Part shown: positions 32,582 to 42,276 of the stretch, piece after piece
How the letters are laid out: every line of letters begins with the position of its first letter
Numbering within the stretch: the first letter of the stretch is position 1
Source: SM23-32 sp964434535
GTDB lineage: Bacteria; Planctomycetota; Brocadiia; SM23-32
Reading direction: 5' to 3'
Length of the DNA: 64,000 nt
NCBI GenBank assembly: GCA_964434535.1
Contig: CAYSWA010000002.1
Coordinates: forward strand, 1 to 64,000
Program-made: the position numbers and the translations under genes
Notes under the pieces: model-generated
What the model was told of the DNA's origin: nothing
Seen by the model: the letters and a program-made list of their open reading frames with translations, nothing else
The model's database searches: none

Positions 32582-34161
32582 GGAACACGGCCCACACCGG
32601 GCCTCGCCCAACTGTGTTGGCGCAGGTGAGCATCTCCGACGAGCGGAGCCGCGGCTGGTTTGCACAACTGGCGGCTGCGCTGGAGGAGCTCGGCGTGGAC
32701 CTGTGCACGCTCGAGATGCACCACGCCGCTACGCGGGAGCCGCGCCGAGAGGGCTGCCGGGTCCGCTTGCCCAACTCAGCCATGCGGGCGGCCTGCGAGA
32801 GGTGGTGCCGCATCCACTCAGCGCCGCAGGACGCGGGCGACGTGCCGGCCGGGGCCGGCGTGGAGGACCTGCTGGCGACGGCCCGGCGGTTCGAGGCCGA
32901 CCTGCTGCGCATAGCGGGCAAGGAACCTGACGAGGGCGGCATCCTGGCCAGGCAGTGGTGGTATCTGCGCGCGTGGGATGTGCTGCTTCAGTGCGTGAGG
33001 CCGCGCGCCGTCCTGGTGCAGAACGGGGGCGCCATCTGGGAGGCCACTCTCGCCGCCGCCGCGCGCCGCCCGGGGCTGCCCGTCCTCTACGTGGAAAGGG
33101 GGCCGCTGCCCGACACGCTTCAGGTCGACCCCCAGGGCGTCAACGGGGGCGCGGCCTTCGCCCGCGCTGCCTTCGTGCAGGAGCCCGCGCCGTTGTCGGC
33201 TGCCGAGCGGGAGGAGTTGGGGGCCTACGTGGAGTGGGTGCGGGGCTGCGGTGCCAGCGCCTGGGAGCAGCCCGAAGCGGAGTCGGCGCATTCGCTCCGG
33301 CGCCGGCTGGCGATCCCAGAGGGCGCACGGGTGCTCTTCTTCCCCGGCCAGGTGACCGGCGACACGAACGTGCTGCTGAACTGTCCGAACTTCGCGGGCA
33401 ACGCCGACGTGGTGGCGTTCCTGGCGGAGCTGGTGCGCCAGCGCCCGCACTGGCACCTGGTGGTCAAGCCGCACCCGAAGGCCGTGGACCCCCTCGAAGA
33501 GCCCGCCGACGGAGTGGACGGTCGCTTCGTCCTCTGCCCGGACGCCCACGTGCACGCCCTGATCGAGATGGCCGACCTGGTGGCGACCATCAACTCGAGC
33601 GTGGGCTGCGAGGCGGCCCTGATGGGCAAGCCGGTGGTGCAGCTCGGGCGGAGCCTGCTCTCGGGCAAGGGTGTCGTCTACGAGCCGTCCGGCCGGGAAG
33701 AGGCGGCCCGGCGGCTGGGCGAGCTGATGGACGGCGAGCCGGCTCCCGCGGCATCCGAGCGACGCCGCGATGCCTTCTTCCATCATTTTCTCTTTGAGTT
33801 CCTGTATCGGTTCGACGAGCTGGCCGAGGGGCGGGGGGCCGCCCGGCTGGCGCGGCGCGTGGTGAACCTGGCCGCCGGGCATCGGTTCCCGGCGCAGCCG
33901 GAGGCGGCCTACGGCGCCATGACGGAGCTGCTGGCCGCCCGGATGGACTACCGGAAGGTGCTGAGCCGGCACAGCGACGGTGCGATACTCGAGGCCTTCT
34001 ACAAGCGCGCTCTGATCACCCATTGTCCGGACGGCCTGGTGCGGCAGGAGTTCGCCAGGCGCGGCCTGGTGCACCGGCTGGGCATCCGCGAGCTACTGGG
34101 AGGCCTGCGCACCCGCCTGCGCGAACGCCTGCTGGGCGCACGGGCCAAAGAGGCGAGCTAA
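32578..34161 (+). CDS. Capsule polysaccharide synthesis protein, KpsC/KpsS-like transferase
   Basis: A 527-residue protein with the two segments typical of the Kdo-type/capsule transferases: WHLVVKPHPKAVDP (about 300) and ATINSSVGCEAALMGKPVVQ (about 340). The N-terminal half has RAVLVQNGGAIWEATLAAAA and LPVLYVERGPLP, the donor-side Rossmann half of a GT-B fold. It lies in the glycan operon. Whether it adds a Kdo linker, as true KpsC/KpsS do, cannot be decided. ATG 32578. Confidence 0.78.
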   Translation: MRNTAHTGPRPTVLAQVSISDERSRGWFAQLAAALEELGVDLCTLEMHHAATREPRREGCRVRLPNSAMRAACERWCRIHSAPQDAGDVPAGAGVEDLLATARRFEADLLRIAGKEPDEGGILARQWWYLRAWDVLLQCVRPRAVLVQNGGAIWEATLAAAARRPGLPVLYVERGPLPDTLQVDPQGVNGGAAFARAAFVQEPAPLSAAEREELGAYVEWVRGCGASAWEQPEAESAHSLRRRLAIPEGARVLFFPGQVTGDTNVLLNCPNFAGNADVVAFLAELVRQRPHWHLVVKPHPKAVDPLEEPADGVDGRFVLCPDAHVHALIEMADLVATINSSVGCEAALMGKPVVQLGRSLLSGKGVVYEPSGREEAARRLGELMDGEPAPAASERRRDAFFHHFLFEFLYRFDELAEGRGAARLARRVVNLAAGHRFPAQPEAAYGAMTELLAARMDYRKVLSRHSDGAILEAFYKRALITHCPDGLVRQEFARRGLVHRLGIRELLGGLRTRLRERLLGARAKEAS

Positions 34162-34163
34162 GG

Positions 34164-35216
34164 ATGGATGATAACTCCACACCGACGGGCCTGATGTCGG
34201 GGCAGCAGGAGGCCGCTGCAACAAAGGTCTCCATCGTCATCCCGGCTTACAACCTTGCCACTCTGCTCCCACGCGCCGTGGAAAGCGCGCTGAATCAGAC
34301 TTATCAAGAGGTGGAAGTCGTCGTCGTGGACGACGGCTCCACCGACGAGACCGAGCAGGTCGTGCAGCCTTACCTGAAGGACCCGCGGTTCCATTACCTG
34401 AAGCAGGAGAATCGCGGCCTCCCGGCAGCGCGCAACAGGGGCTTCAGGGAGGCCACCGGTGAGTACGTCAACTTCCTCGACAGCGACGATTACCTGCACC
34501 CGGAGATGATCGGCAAGACGGCGCGGATACTCGACGCTGATGACGGCCTGGCGATGGTCTACTGCGACATGGTGTGGGTGCTGCCGGACGGCAAGGAGTG
34601 CCGCGCGTACAGCGTGGGCGAAAGGCGCAAGATACTGGACGGCGATATCTTCCAGTCCCTGCTTCAGCACGGGTGGTTTCCCGTGCATTGCGCGCTGATT
34701 CGGCGGTCTGCGGTGGAAGCGGCGGGTGGCTTCGACGAATCTCTGCCCTTCCACGAGGACTACGACCTGTGGCTGCGGATCGTCGGCAGCGGCGGGCAGG
34801 CCCGGTACCTGGACGAACGGCTCGCCTACTATCAGAAACGCAGCGGCAGCATGAGCGAGGTCCGGCAGGGTAAGGACCAGACGCGATTGGCCGCGCTGGC
34901 CAAGGCTTTCGGGCAGTTCCCGGAGCGCTGCGCGGAGGCCTTCGAGCAGGCGCAAGGGCGGGTAGAAAAACTATGGCAGGACAGGAAGCGGCTGACGGAG
35001 GAGAAGAAGCAACTGCTTGCAGAGAATGCCGAGTTGCGCCGGGAGGTAGACCGCCTGGCACCATACGAACGCAGCTATAACCACATCATGAACAAGCCCA
35101 TCGTGCGGTTTTACGGGGCAACTAAGGGTTGTTTGCAACGATTGATCCCTGGGGGCGGCGGGAGGGGCGCAAGCCAATCTCCTCAGGCACCCACTGACAG
35201 CGAGGACAAACGATGA
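34164..35216 (+). CDS. Family 2 glycosyltransferase with coiled-coil tail
   Basis: GT-A fold transferase of 350 residues: VSIVIPAYNLATLLPRAVES (about 22), VVVDDGSTDET, FLDSDDYLHPEM (the DxD metal site), and FHEDYDLWLRI (catalytic ED region, about 195). After about 250 a helical coiled coil (KRLTEEKKQLLAENAELRRE) precedes a basic C-terminus. Its stop overlaps the next gene by ATGA. The donor sugar is unknown. Confidence 0.9.
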   Translation: MDDNSTPTGLMSGQQEAAATKVSIVIPAYNLATLLPRAVESALNQTYQEVEVVVVDDGSTDETEQVVQPYLKDPRFHYLKQENRGLPAARNRGFREATGEYVNFLDSDDYLHPEMIGKTARILDADDGLAMVYCDMVWVLPDGKECRAYSVGERRKILDGDIFQSLLQHGWFPVHCALIRRSAVEAAGGFDESLPFHEDYDLWLRIVGSGGQARYLDERLAYYQKRSGSMSEVRQGKDQTRLAALAKAFGQFPERCAEAFEQAQGRVEKLWQDRKRLTEEKKQLLAENAELRREVDRLAPYERSYNHIMNKPIVRFYGATKGCLQRLIPGGGGRGASQSPQAPTDSEDKR

Positions 35217-38200
35217 GCCTTGAGTTCCAGAAGCGGCAGATACCACCTGTGCACCAACTGACCGGACAGTGGGAAGATCGCCCCCAATTCCCGGGTTTGC
35301 CCCAGGATGAGCCGCCCCCGGCTGCCCGGCCCCTGCGCGTGTGCATTGCCACGTTCGATGTGGCCGGCCCGATTCGGTGCGGCGGCATGGGCACGTCCCT
35401 GGCCGCGCTGGCGCGGGCGCTGGCCGACGCGGGCCACGAAGTAACTCTGCTCTACCTGTCGAGGCGGGTCGAGTGGCGTACCATGGACTACTGGATATCG
35501 TACTACGCCCAACGCGGCATAAGCCTCATGCCTTTGCCCAAATGCGACGTGAACCTCCGCAGCGAAAGTAAACATCGGATCCTGACTTCCTACGAGGCTT
35601 ACCTTTGCCTGAAGGACCAGAGCTTCGACGTGATCCACTTTCACGAATGGCAGGGAGTGGGGTATTGGTCGGTGGTGGCGAAGCACCTGGGCCTGGCGTT
35701 TCGGGATACGACCCTGGTGGTTCAGGCCAAAGGCCCCACTCTCTGGTCCCGGATGTCCAACATCGGTTACATCGACGAGGTCAGCCTGCTCGAGGTGGAC
35801 TTCATGGAGCGCAGGAGTGTGGCCCTGGCGGACGTGGGGATCACGCCCAGCCAGTACGCGGCACGCTGGCTCTGCGCGCATCGTTGGGACCTGCCGGGGA
35901 GGTTCTACGTCCAGGGCAACATCCTGTCGCACGAGGCCCGTTGCGGTCTTCCGGGGCGCAGTGAGCCGGTACCGGAACGTCGGCAGGTGAATGAATTCGT
36001 CTTCTTCGGCCGACTGGAAACACGCAAAGGGGTGGAGCTCTTCTGCGATGCGCTGGATCTGCTGGCCCGGACAAAGACGCTCGAGTTCAAAGTCGCTTTT
36101 CTGGGCAAGGAAGGCACCGCAGGCGGCCGACCCACAAAGGATTACCTCGAGGACCGGGGGCGCAACTGGCACTTCCCCTGGCGGATCATCTCTGATTGCG
36201 ATCACGCGGAGGCGGTAAAGTACCTGACGCAGGGCGGGCAACTGGCCGTGATCCCTTCGTTGGACGAAACCTACGGGAACACTGTCCTGGAAGCTATCGG
36301 CCTGGGCATCCCATTCCTCGCCAGCGCTGCGACCGCCTTCCCCGAAGTCGTTGCCGAGCAGGACCACGAGCGGGTTCTTTTCCCCCCTCGGGCCGATGCC
36401 CTCGGGAAGCGGCTGGAAGAGGCACTACAACACGGCGCGTGGACGGCCAGGCCGGCTGTTGACCCTAAGGCGAACGAGGACGCCTGGGTAAGATGGCACG
36501 AGTCGCTGCCGCGCTGCGAGTCCTCGTGCGGCGCGGCGGCCCTGCCGCCGCTGGAGCCGGAGTCGGCGCCGCTGGTGAGCGTCTGCATGCCCACCTACAA
36601 TCGCCCCCGCCTGCTGCGCCAGGCGCTGGAGTCGGTCGAGGCCCTGGATTACCCGAACTTCGAGGTCGTCCTGGTGGACGACGCCAGCACCGACGCAGAG
36701 GCGAAGGCGCTGCTGGAGGAGCTTTCGGCGAAGTTCGCCGAACGGGGCTGGCAACTGATCCGCCACGAACGGAACCGGTTCGCCACCGGCGCCCGCAACA
36801 CCGCCGCGCGCCGCGCGCGGGGGGAGTATCTGCTGTTCATGGACGACGACAACCTGGCCAAACCGCATGAGCTGGACGTGCTCGTGCGGGTCGCGCAGAG
36901 AACGGGCGCCGCCGTAGTCACCTCGTTCCGCGACAACTTCACCGGCCTCCATCCGCCGGATTCCAAACGGAAACCTTCCTCTCGGACTCTGTATCTGGCA
37001 GGACCTGTCTCTGTCGCGCTGTTCCGTAATGTGTTCGGGGACAATAACGCCCTGGTGAAGCGCGAAGTTTACCTGGCCTTGGGCGGGCAGACGGTGCTCC
37101 GCGGCGTCACCTCCGAGGACAGGGAGTTTTACATCACGGCGCTGCTGTCTGGAGAGCGTCTCGAAGTCATCCCTGAAAGCCTGTTCTACTATCGTATGAT
37201 GGAGACCGGCCTGGATAGAGCCAGCCCCAGAGTGCTGAACAGGCTGCGGGTTGCGCGGCCCTACATGGCGGCGGTCCCCGAGTCGCTCCACGAGCTCGTG
37301 CTGCTGGCGCAGGGCATGACACAGCCCTCTGGCGACAGGCGGCTGGACTACCACGCGCTTCCCGGGCTCCACCTGCTGCGCATCGGGCTGCGCAACTGCA
37401 TCCGCGAGGGGCCTCGAAAGCTGCTCTCCGACGTGATGCGCAAGATGCGAGAGGTCCTCCTCCACCGGGAGAAGCGAAATGCTCGGTGGAAGAAGTTAAT
37501 TGCGCCGCTTGCTCGCCACTTGAAACGCAGGGGGGTGTTGTGGACCGGGCTCTACGCAGTGCGGAGCCTCGCAAGGACCGTCCCCAACCGTCGAATGGGA
37601 CGGCTGACCGGGCGGTTAGACCGCCTGCTGGCCGAGCTGGAAGCGCGGCGTTGCGAGACATCGTACCGACGGCGGGGTGACGGCCCCCGCCCAAGGACGC
37701 TGACCTACATAGAGTGGAAGGCCGCCTCGGAGCGCAAGGCCTATTACGAGGGCCGCTGGGACTACCTGAAGGAGGCTATCGGCATCATCCAGCGGGAGCG
37801 CCCCCGGCACGTGCTGGAGCTGGGACCGGGCGGCCTACCGCTCGTGAAGGGATCGGACACCATGGACAGGGGCTGGTTCTTCCCCACCCTTACCTACCGC
37901 CATGATGCCACGGTCTGCCCGTGGCCCGTCGGTGATAAGCAATACGACCTGTTCGTCGCGCTCCAGGTCTGGGAACACCTGGACGGCCGGCAGAGGGAAG
38001 CGTTCAGCGAGGTGATGCGCGTGGCTCGTGCGGCAGTGCTCAGCTTCCCTTACAAGTGGTCGAGGTCCGGTGATTTCCACGACGGGATTGACGAGTCGGT
38101 TATAGCCGAATGGACACTGCACACCGAACCTGTCGAGGTGCGGCGCGTGGCTCGCAGGATCATGTACTTCTTCCGTTTCTCAGGCGCTGCGGGCGGGCTG

Positions 38201-38236
38201 CCTGCGGCCGGCGCATCGGCGCCGGGCGGGCGCTAA
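35213..38236 (+). CDS. Triple-domain enzyme: GT4 + GT2 + methyltransferase-like
   Basis: A 1007-residue chain. About 40-430 is a GT-B family 4 transferase (CIATFDVAGPIRCGGMGTSL, FFGRLETRKGVELFCDALD, IPSLDETYGNTVLEAIGLG). About 453-690 is a GT-A family 2 transferase (VSVCMPTYNRPRLLRQALES, VDDASTD, FMDDDNL). About 845-985 is a Rossmann SAM-methyltransferase-like domain (HVLELGPGGLPL, LQVWEHLDG). The first two domains are closely repeated in the next gene. One chain could add two sugars and methylate, a built-in assembly line. Confidence 0.87.
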   Translation: MSLEFQKRQIPPVHQLTGQWEDRPQFPGLPQDEPPPAARPLRVCIATFDVAGPIRCGGMGTSLAALARALADAGHEVTLLYLSRRVEWRTMDYWISYYAQRGISLMPLPKCDVNLRSESKHRILTSYEAYLCLKDQSFDVIHFHEWQGVGYWSVVAKHLGLAFRDTTLVVQAKGPTLWSRMSNIGYIDEVSLLEVDFMERRSVALADVGITPSQYAARWLCAHRWDLPGRFYVQGNILSHEARCGLPGRSEPVPERRQVNEFVFFGRLETRKGVELFCDALDLLARTKTLEFKVAFLGKEGTAGGRPTKDYLEDRGRNWHFPWRIISDCDHAEAVKYLTQGGQLAVIPSLDETYGNTVLEAIGLGIPFLASAATAFPEVVAEQDHERVLFPPRADALGKRLEEALQHGAWTARPAVDPKANEDAWVRWHESLPRCESSCGAAALPPLEPESAPLVSVCMPTYNRPRLLRQALESVEALDYPNFEVVLVDDASTDAEAKALLEELSAKFAERGWQLIRHERNRFATGARNTAARRARGEYLLFMDDDNLAKPHELDVLVRVAQRTGAAVVTSFRDNFTGLHPPDSKRKPSSRTLYLAGPVSVALFRNVFGDNNALVKREVYLALGGQTVLRGVTSEDREFYITALLSGERLEVIPESLFYYRMMETGLDRASPRVLNRLRVARPYMAAVPESLHELVLLAQGMTQPSGDRRLDYHALPGLHLLRIGLRNCIREGPRKLLSDVMRKMREVLLHREKRNARWKKLIAPLARHLKRRGVLWTGLYAVRSLARTVPNRRMGRLTGRLDRLLAELEARRCETSYRRRGDGPRPRTLTYIEWKAASERKAYYEGRWDYLKEAIGIIQRERPRHVLELGPGGLPLVKGSDTMDRGWFFPTLTYRHDATVCPWPVGDKQYDLFVALQVWEHLDGRQREAFSEVMRVARAAVLSFPYKWSRSGDFHDGIDESVIAEWTLHTEPVEVRRVARRIMYFFRFSGAAGGLPAAGASAPGGR

Positions 38237-38260
38237 TACTCCCCACCCTCGGAGGTAATG

Positions 38261-40561
38261 ATGGCAAGCGAGGCCACCTACGAACCATCTCCGAGCCGTT
38301 TCGTGGCGGCGGAAGCAATGACGGGCGACTGGCGCAAGGCGCCCGACCTGCCGCCACTGCCGCAAGGGCCCGTTGCGAAGGAGGCCGGCCCTTTGCGCGT
38401 CTGCATAGCCACGTATGACCTCGCCGGGCCGATCCGTTGCGGCAGCGTCGGCTCGGCCTTCACCGCGCTGGCCACCTCGCTTGCGGAGGCCGGCAACGAG
38501 GTGACGATCCTCTACATGCTCGGCGACCACGCCGAGAGCCGCTCTATCGGATACTGGGTCGACCATTACCGGGAGCTCGGCGTGTGCCTTGTCCCGCTGC
38601 CGGAACTGCCGCCGCGCACCTGGAGCCAGAGCGCCGGGCTGCTGGCCACCTCCTACGCCGCCTACCGCTGGCTGCGGGAGCAGCACTTCGACGTGATCCA
38701 CTTCTCCGAGTGGCAGGCGCCCGGCTTCTGCTCGTTGACGGCCAAGCACCAGGGCCTGGCCTTCGCCGAGACAACGCTGGTCGTCGGTGTGCACGGCCCT
38801 TCGCGCTGGTCGCTGCTGGCCAACATCGGCTGCTTCTGGCAGGTCCGCCAGTTGGAGATAGACTTCATGGAGCGCCGCAGCGTGGAGCTGGCGGACGTGG
38901 CGTGGGCGCCGAGCCAGTACCTGATCCGCTGGATGCTGGCGAACCGATGGCCGTTGCCGGCGCGCTGCCACGTGCAGCCGAACATCGTCCCGCAGAGCGC
39001 CCGCGGGGCGGTCGGCGAGGGCGCCGTCCGCAGCCGCCGCCAGCAGCCGTCCGACCACCTGGTGTTCTTCGGCCGCCTGGAGGCACGTAAGGGGATCGTG
39101 CGCTTTTGCGACGCTCTGGACCTGCTCGCCCGGCAGCGAAGCGCCGACTTCGAGGTGACGTTCCTGGGCCGCAGCGGCTTCGTGGGCGAGGAGCCGGGCG
39201 AGGAGTTCGTGCGGCGGCGGGGCGGGCGCTGGCCCTTCCCCTGGCGGGTCATCACCGACCGCAACCCGCCGGAGGCGATCGACTACCTCTGCCAGCCGGG
39301 GCGAATGGCCGTCATCCCCGCGTTGGTGGACAACTTGCCGGTCACTGTGCTGGAATGCCTCGGCCATGCCATCCCGTTCATCAGCACGCCCATCGGCGGC
39401 ATACCGGAGATGATCGCCGAGGAGGACCGCAGCCGCGTGCTATGCGGCCCCGGTGCCGAGGATCTGGCCAGACGGCTGGAAAGGGCACTGTCGGAAGGGC
39501 TGCGGCCGGCGCGCCCCGCGGTGGACCAGGAGGAGAACGAGGAAGCTTGGCGGCGATGGCATGCGTCACTGCCCAGGGCGGCGGCCGGATGCGACCGTTG
39601 GGCGCCGCCCGCGCCCGCCCCCCCGCCCAAGGTGAGCATCTGCATGGCGACCCACGACCGCACGCGGCTGCTGCGCCAGGCGATCGAGTCGGTCGAGGGG
39701 CTGGACTACCCCGACTACGAGCTTATCCTGGTCGACGACGGCAGCACCGACCCCGAGGCGGTGGCCCTGCTGGACGAGTTGAGCGAGAGCTTCCCCCGCC
39801 GGGGCTGGCAGGTGGTGCGGCAGGAGAACAGGTATCCCAGCGCCGCGCGCAACAACGCCGCGCGGCACGCCAGCGGGCAGTACCTCCTGTTCATGGACGA
39901 TGACAACTGCGCCATGCCCCACGAGCTGGCGGCCCTGGTGCGCGTGGCACGCAAGACCGGGGCCGACATCGTCACCTCGCACCGCGTGAACTTCGAGGGC
40001 GACGATCCGCCCCGGGCCGACAAGCCGAGCAACAGCATGACCCTCTACCTGGGCGGCGCGCTGGTGCCGGGGCTGTTCCGCAACGTATACGGCGACATGA
40101 ACTCGCTGGTGCGGCGGGAGGCCTTCTTCGCCCTCGGCGGCCTGCCCGAGGAGAACCGGCTCGGCTCGGAGGACTGGGAGTTCTTCTGCCGGGCCGTGCT
40201 GGCGGGCCGGGCGTTGGAAGTCGCCCAGGACCCCGTCTACTTCTACCGCGTCTGCGACGCCGGCCACGGCCGTCAGAACCCGAAGAGGTGGAAGGCCCGG
40301 CGCGCCACCGTGCCCTACCGGCAGGCGGCGCCCGAGGCGCTGCGGGACCTTATCCTGCTGGCGCAGGGCGTCTTCGGCCCCGGCCGGACCTCCGGGCCCG
40401 GGGGGGCCGCCGAGGAGGGCCCCCGCACCGATTACCGTGCGTTGCCCGGGCTGCACCTGCTGCGCATCGGCCTGCGCAACTGCATCCGCGAGGGGCCCCG
40501 CCGGCTCCTGTGGCACCTGCGCCGCAAACTCGGCGAGCGCCTGAGGGGAAAAGACCGATGA
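38261..40561 (+). CDS. Two-domain glycosyltransferase GT4 + GT2, paralogue of the preceding gene
   Basis: A 766-residue protein aligned end to end with the first three quarters of the gene before it: CIATYDLAGPIRCGSVGSAF, IDFMERRSVELADV, FFGRLEARKGIVRFCDALDL, then VSICMATHDRTRLLRQAIES and FMDDDNCAMP. Both end in LPGLHLLRIGLRNCIREGPR. It lacks the methyltransferase domain. Either of two adjacent ATGs can start; GGAGG lies 5 bases before 38261. Tandem duplication followed by divergence is likely. Confidence 0.88.
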   Translation: MASEATYEPSPSRFVAAEAMTGDWRKAPDLPPLPQGPVAKEAGPLRVCIATYDLAGPIRCGSVGSAFTALATSLAEAGNEVTILYMLGDHAESRSIGYWVDHYRELGVCLVPLPELPPRTWSQSAGLLATSYAAYRWLREQHFDVIHFSEWQAPGFCSLTAKHQGLAFAETTLVVGVHGPSRWSLLANIGCFWQVRQLEIDFMERRSVELADVAWAPSQYLIRWMLANRWPLPARCHVQPNIVPQSARGAVGEGAVRSRRQQPSDHLVFFGRLEARKGIVRFCDALDLLARQRSADFEVTFLGRSGFVGEEPGEEFVRRRGGRWPFPWRVITDRNPPEAIDYLCQPGRMAVIPALVDNLPVTVLECLGHAIPFISTPIGGIPEMIAEEDRSRVLCGPGAEDLARRLERALSEGLRPARPAVDQEENEEAWRRWHASLPRAAAGCDRWAPPAPAPPPKVSICMATHDRTRLLRQAIESVEGLDYPDYELILVDDGSTDPEAVALLDELSESFPRRGWQVVRQENRYPSAARNNAARHASGQYLLFMDDDNCAMPHELAALVRVARKTGADIVTSHRVNFEGDDPPRADKPSNSMTLYLGGALVPGLFRNVYGDMNSLVRREAFFALGGLPEENRLGSEDWEFFCRAVLAGRALEVAQDPVYFYRVCDAGHGRQNPKRWKARRATVPYRQAAPEALRDLILLAQGVFGPGRTSGPGGAAEEGPRTDYRALPGLHLLRIGLRNCIREGPRRLLWHLRRKLGERLRGKDR

Positions 40562-42261
40562 GCGACGCCCGCGCCCGCAACGTGGTGCTGATCTCGCTGG
40601 ACACCCTGCGCTACGACTGCGTGGGCGCCTGCCCCGAGAAACCCCACCTGGCCGCCTACGGCCTGCAGGAGGAGCTCGAAACGCCGAACCTGGACCGCTT
40701 CTTCGCCGAGGGCCTCTACTTCACCGAGTGCCGCAGCCCCGCGCCGTTGACCACGCCGGCGCATGCTTCCCTCATGACCGGCCTCTACCCGGCGCACCAC
40801 GGCGCGCGGGCCCTGTTCAAGTGGGCCGTGGCGCAGAAGGTCGGCACCCTGGCCGAGGAGCTGAAGGACCGCGGCTACGCCACCGTGGCCGTCACCGAGG
40901 ACGGCGAGACGAACTGGCTGCGGGCCGGCTCAGGGGTCACGCGCGGCTTCGAGGCGTTCTTCCGCGACGAGCTCCCCGCCTGTGAGCACTGCGCGGCCCT
41001 GGAGGAGCCCGTTCTGCTGTTCATCCACACGTGGGACATCCACATGCCCTACTGCTGGTCCGCCGTGGAGGCGGTGCGCACCGCGGGGGAACCCCGGCGC
41101 CGCGCGGCGCTGGCCGACATCTGCTCTCTGACGGGCATGGAGCCGCCGGCCGGGGACACCTGGCCGGACCAGGAGGAGTTCTGGCGCCAGGCATGGCACG
41201 CCGCCCGCCGGCAGATGGACCAGCGCGAGGTGGCCCGGCTGTTCCTGCAGTGGTACATCCGGGGGGTGAACCTGTTCGACTCCGCCCGCTGGCCGCGGAT
41301 GCTGGCAGCCCTCGAACGGGGCGGCCTGACCGACGCCCTGATCGTCGCCTTCTCCGACCACGGTGAGGCCCTGCTGCCCGACGGCGACTACCAGCCCATG
41401 TGGCACACGGGGACCTTGCTGGAGGACGCCCTGCGCGTGCCCCTGGCCATCCGGGCCCCCGCCCTGGCGCCCGAGCGGGTCGACGAGCCGGCCAGCCTCC
41501 TGGACGTGGCCCCCACCGTCATGGACTACCTGGGCCTGACGCCCCGCCGCCTCGGGCGGCGCGGCGAGACCGACGGCCGCTCCCTGCTGGAGCCGCGCCG
41601 CGCGCCGCCGGCCTGCTACTTCGCCGAAGCATGGGACAAGGACTGGCAACTGAGCCCGCCGGCCAGGACGGAAGGTGCGGCGCAGCCTGCACAGGCCGGG
41701 GGCAACGACGCCGCGCTTGCCGTGAGCGCGCCCCCCTACGAGGCGCCCGGCCCGGAGGAACGCCTGCGGGAGGTGTGGACGCCGGTTCAGGCCTGCGTGC
41801 GCAGCGGGCGCACGAAGCTGCTGTGGCACCCCGCCCGCCCGAGCCTGGCCCGATTCCGGCCCGGCGGCGCGGCCGGGGTCGACCTCGCAGCGCGCACCGA
41901 GCCGCCGGGCCGCCGGATCAGGGCGTTCTTGCGCGCGCGATTGCCGGGTCCCCTCGTCCGCGCCATCCGATGGGCGCTCTACTGCCTGCGGCGCGGGCTC
42001 CTCCAGGGGAAGGTCTCCAAGGGCCCCGGGCTCTACGAGTGGCGCGCGGCGCCGCTGTTCCTGATCGATCTGGCCGAAGACACCCTGGAAGAGCGCCCCC
42101 TGCCGGTGCAGGAGGACACGCTCTCCAGCCCCCAGCGCGAACTGCTGGACCATCTGCGCGAGCACTGGCGGGGCGGCATCCTGGGCGATCCGATCGAGCT
42201 CGAGGCAGAGGAGCAGGAGCAGGTCCTGAAGCGACTGAGGGAACTGGGCTACGCCGACTGA
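40558..42261 (+). CDS. Sulfatase / alkaline-phosphatase-fold enzyme
   Basis: A 567-residue member of the sulfatase fold. Seen: NVVLISLDTLRYDC (first metal Asp), CRSPAPLTTPAHASLMTGLY where the nucleophile would be, HTWDIHMPY, and FSDHGEALLP (metal Asp-His, about 265). The nucleophile segment reads T-T-P-A-H, not the C/S-x-P-x-R needed for formylglycine. It could therefore be a phospho-group transferase or hydrolase using Thr, or an inactive relative. Start overlaps the preceding stop (ATGA). The 390-520 region is an unrecognised addition. No signal peptide, so it appears cytoplasmic. Confidence 0.8.
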   Translation: MSDARARNVVLISLDTLRYDCVGACPEKPHLAAYGLQEELETPNLDRFFAEGLYFTECRSPAPLTTPAHASLMTGLYPAHHGARALFKWAVAQKVGTLAEELKDRGYATVAVTEDGETNWLRAGSGVTRGFEAFFRDELPACEHCAALEEPVLLFIHTWDIHMPYCWSAVEAVRTAGEPRRRAALADICSLTGMEPPAGDTWPDQEEFWRQAWHAARRQMDQREVARLFLQWYIRGVNLFDSARWPRMLAALERGGLTDALIVAFSDHGEALLPDGDYQPMWHTGTLLEDALRVPLAIRAPALAPERVDEPASLLDVAPTVMDYLGLTPRRLGRRGETDGRSLLEPRRAPPACYFAEAWDKDWQLSPPARTEGAAQPAQAGGNDAALAVSAPPYEAPGPEERLREVWTPVQACVRSGRTKLLWHPARPSLARFRPGGAAGVDLAARTEPPGRRIRAFLRARLPGPLVRAIRWALYCLRRGLLQGKVSKGPGLYEWRAAPLFLIDLAEDTLEERPLPVQEDTLSSPQRELLDHLREHWRGGILGDPIELEAEEQEQVLKRLRELGYAD

Positions 42262-42276
42262 CCCCCACGAGCTGAC

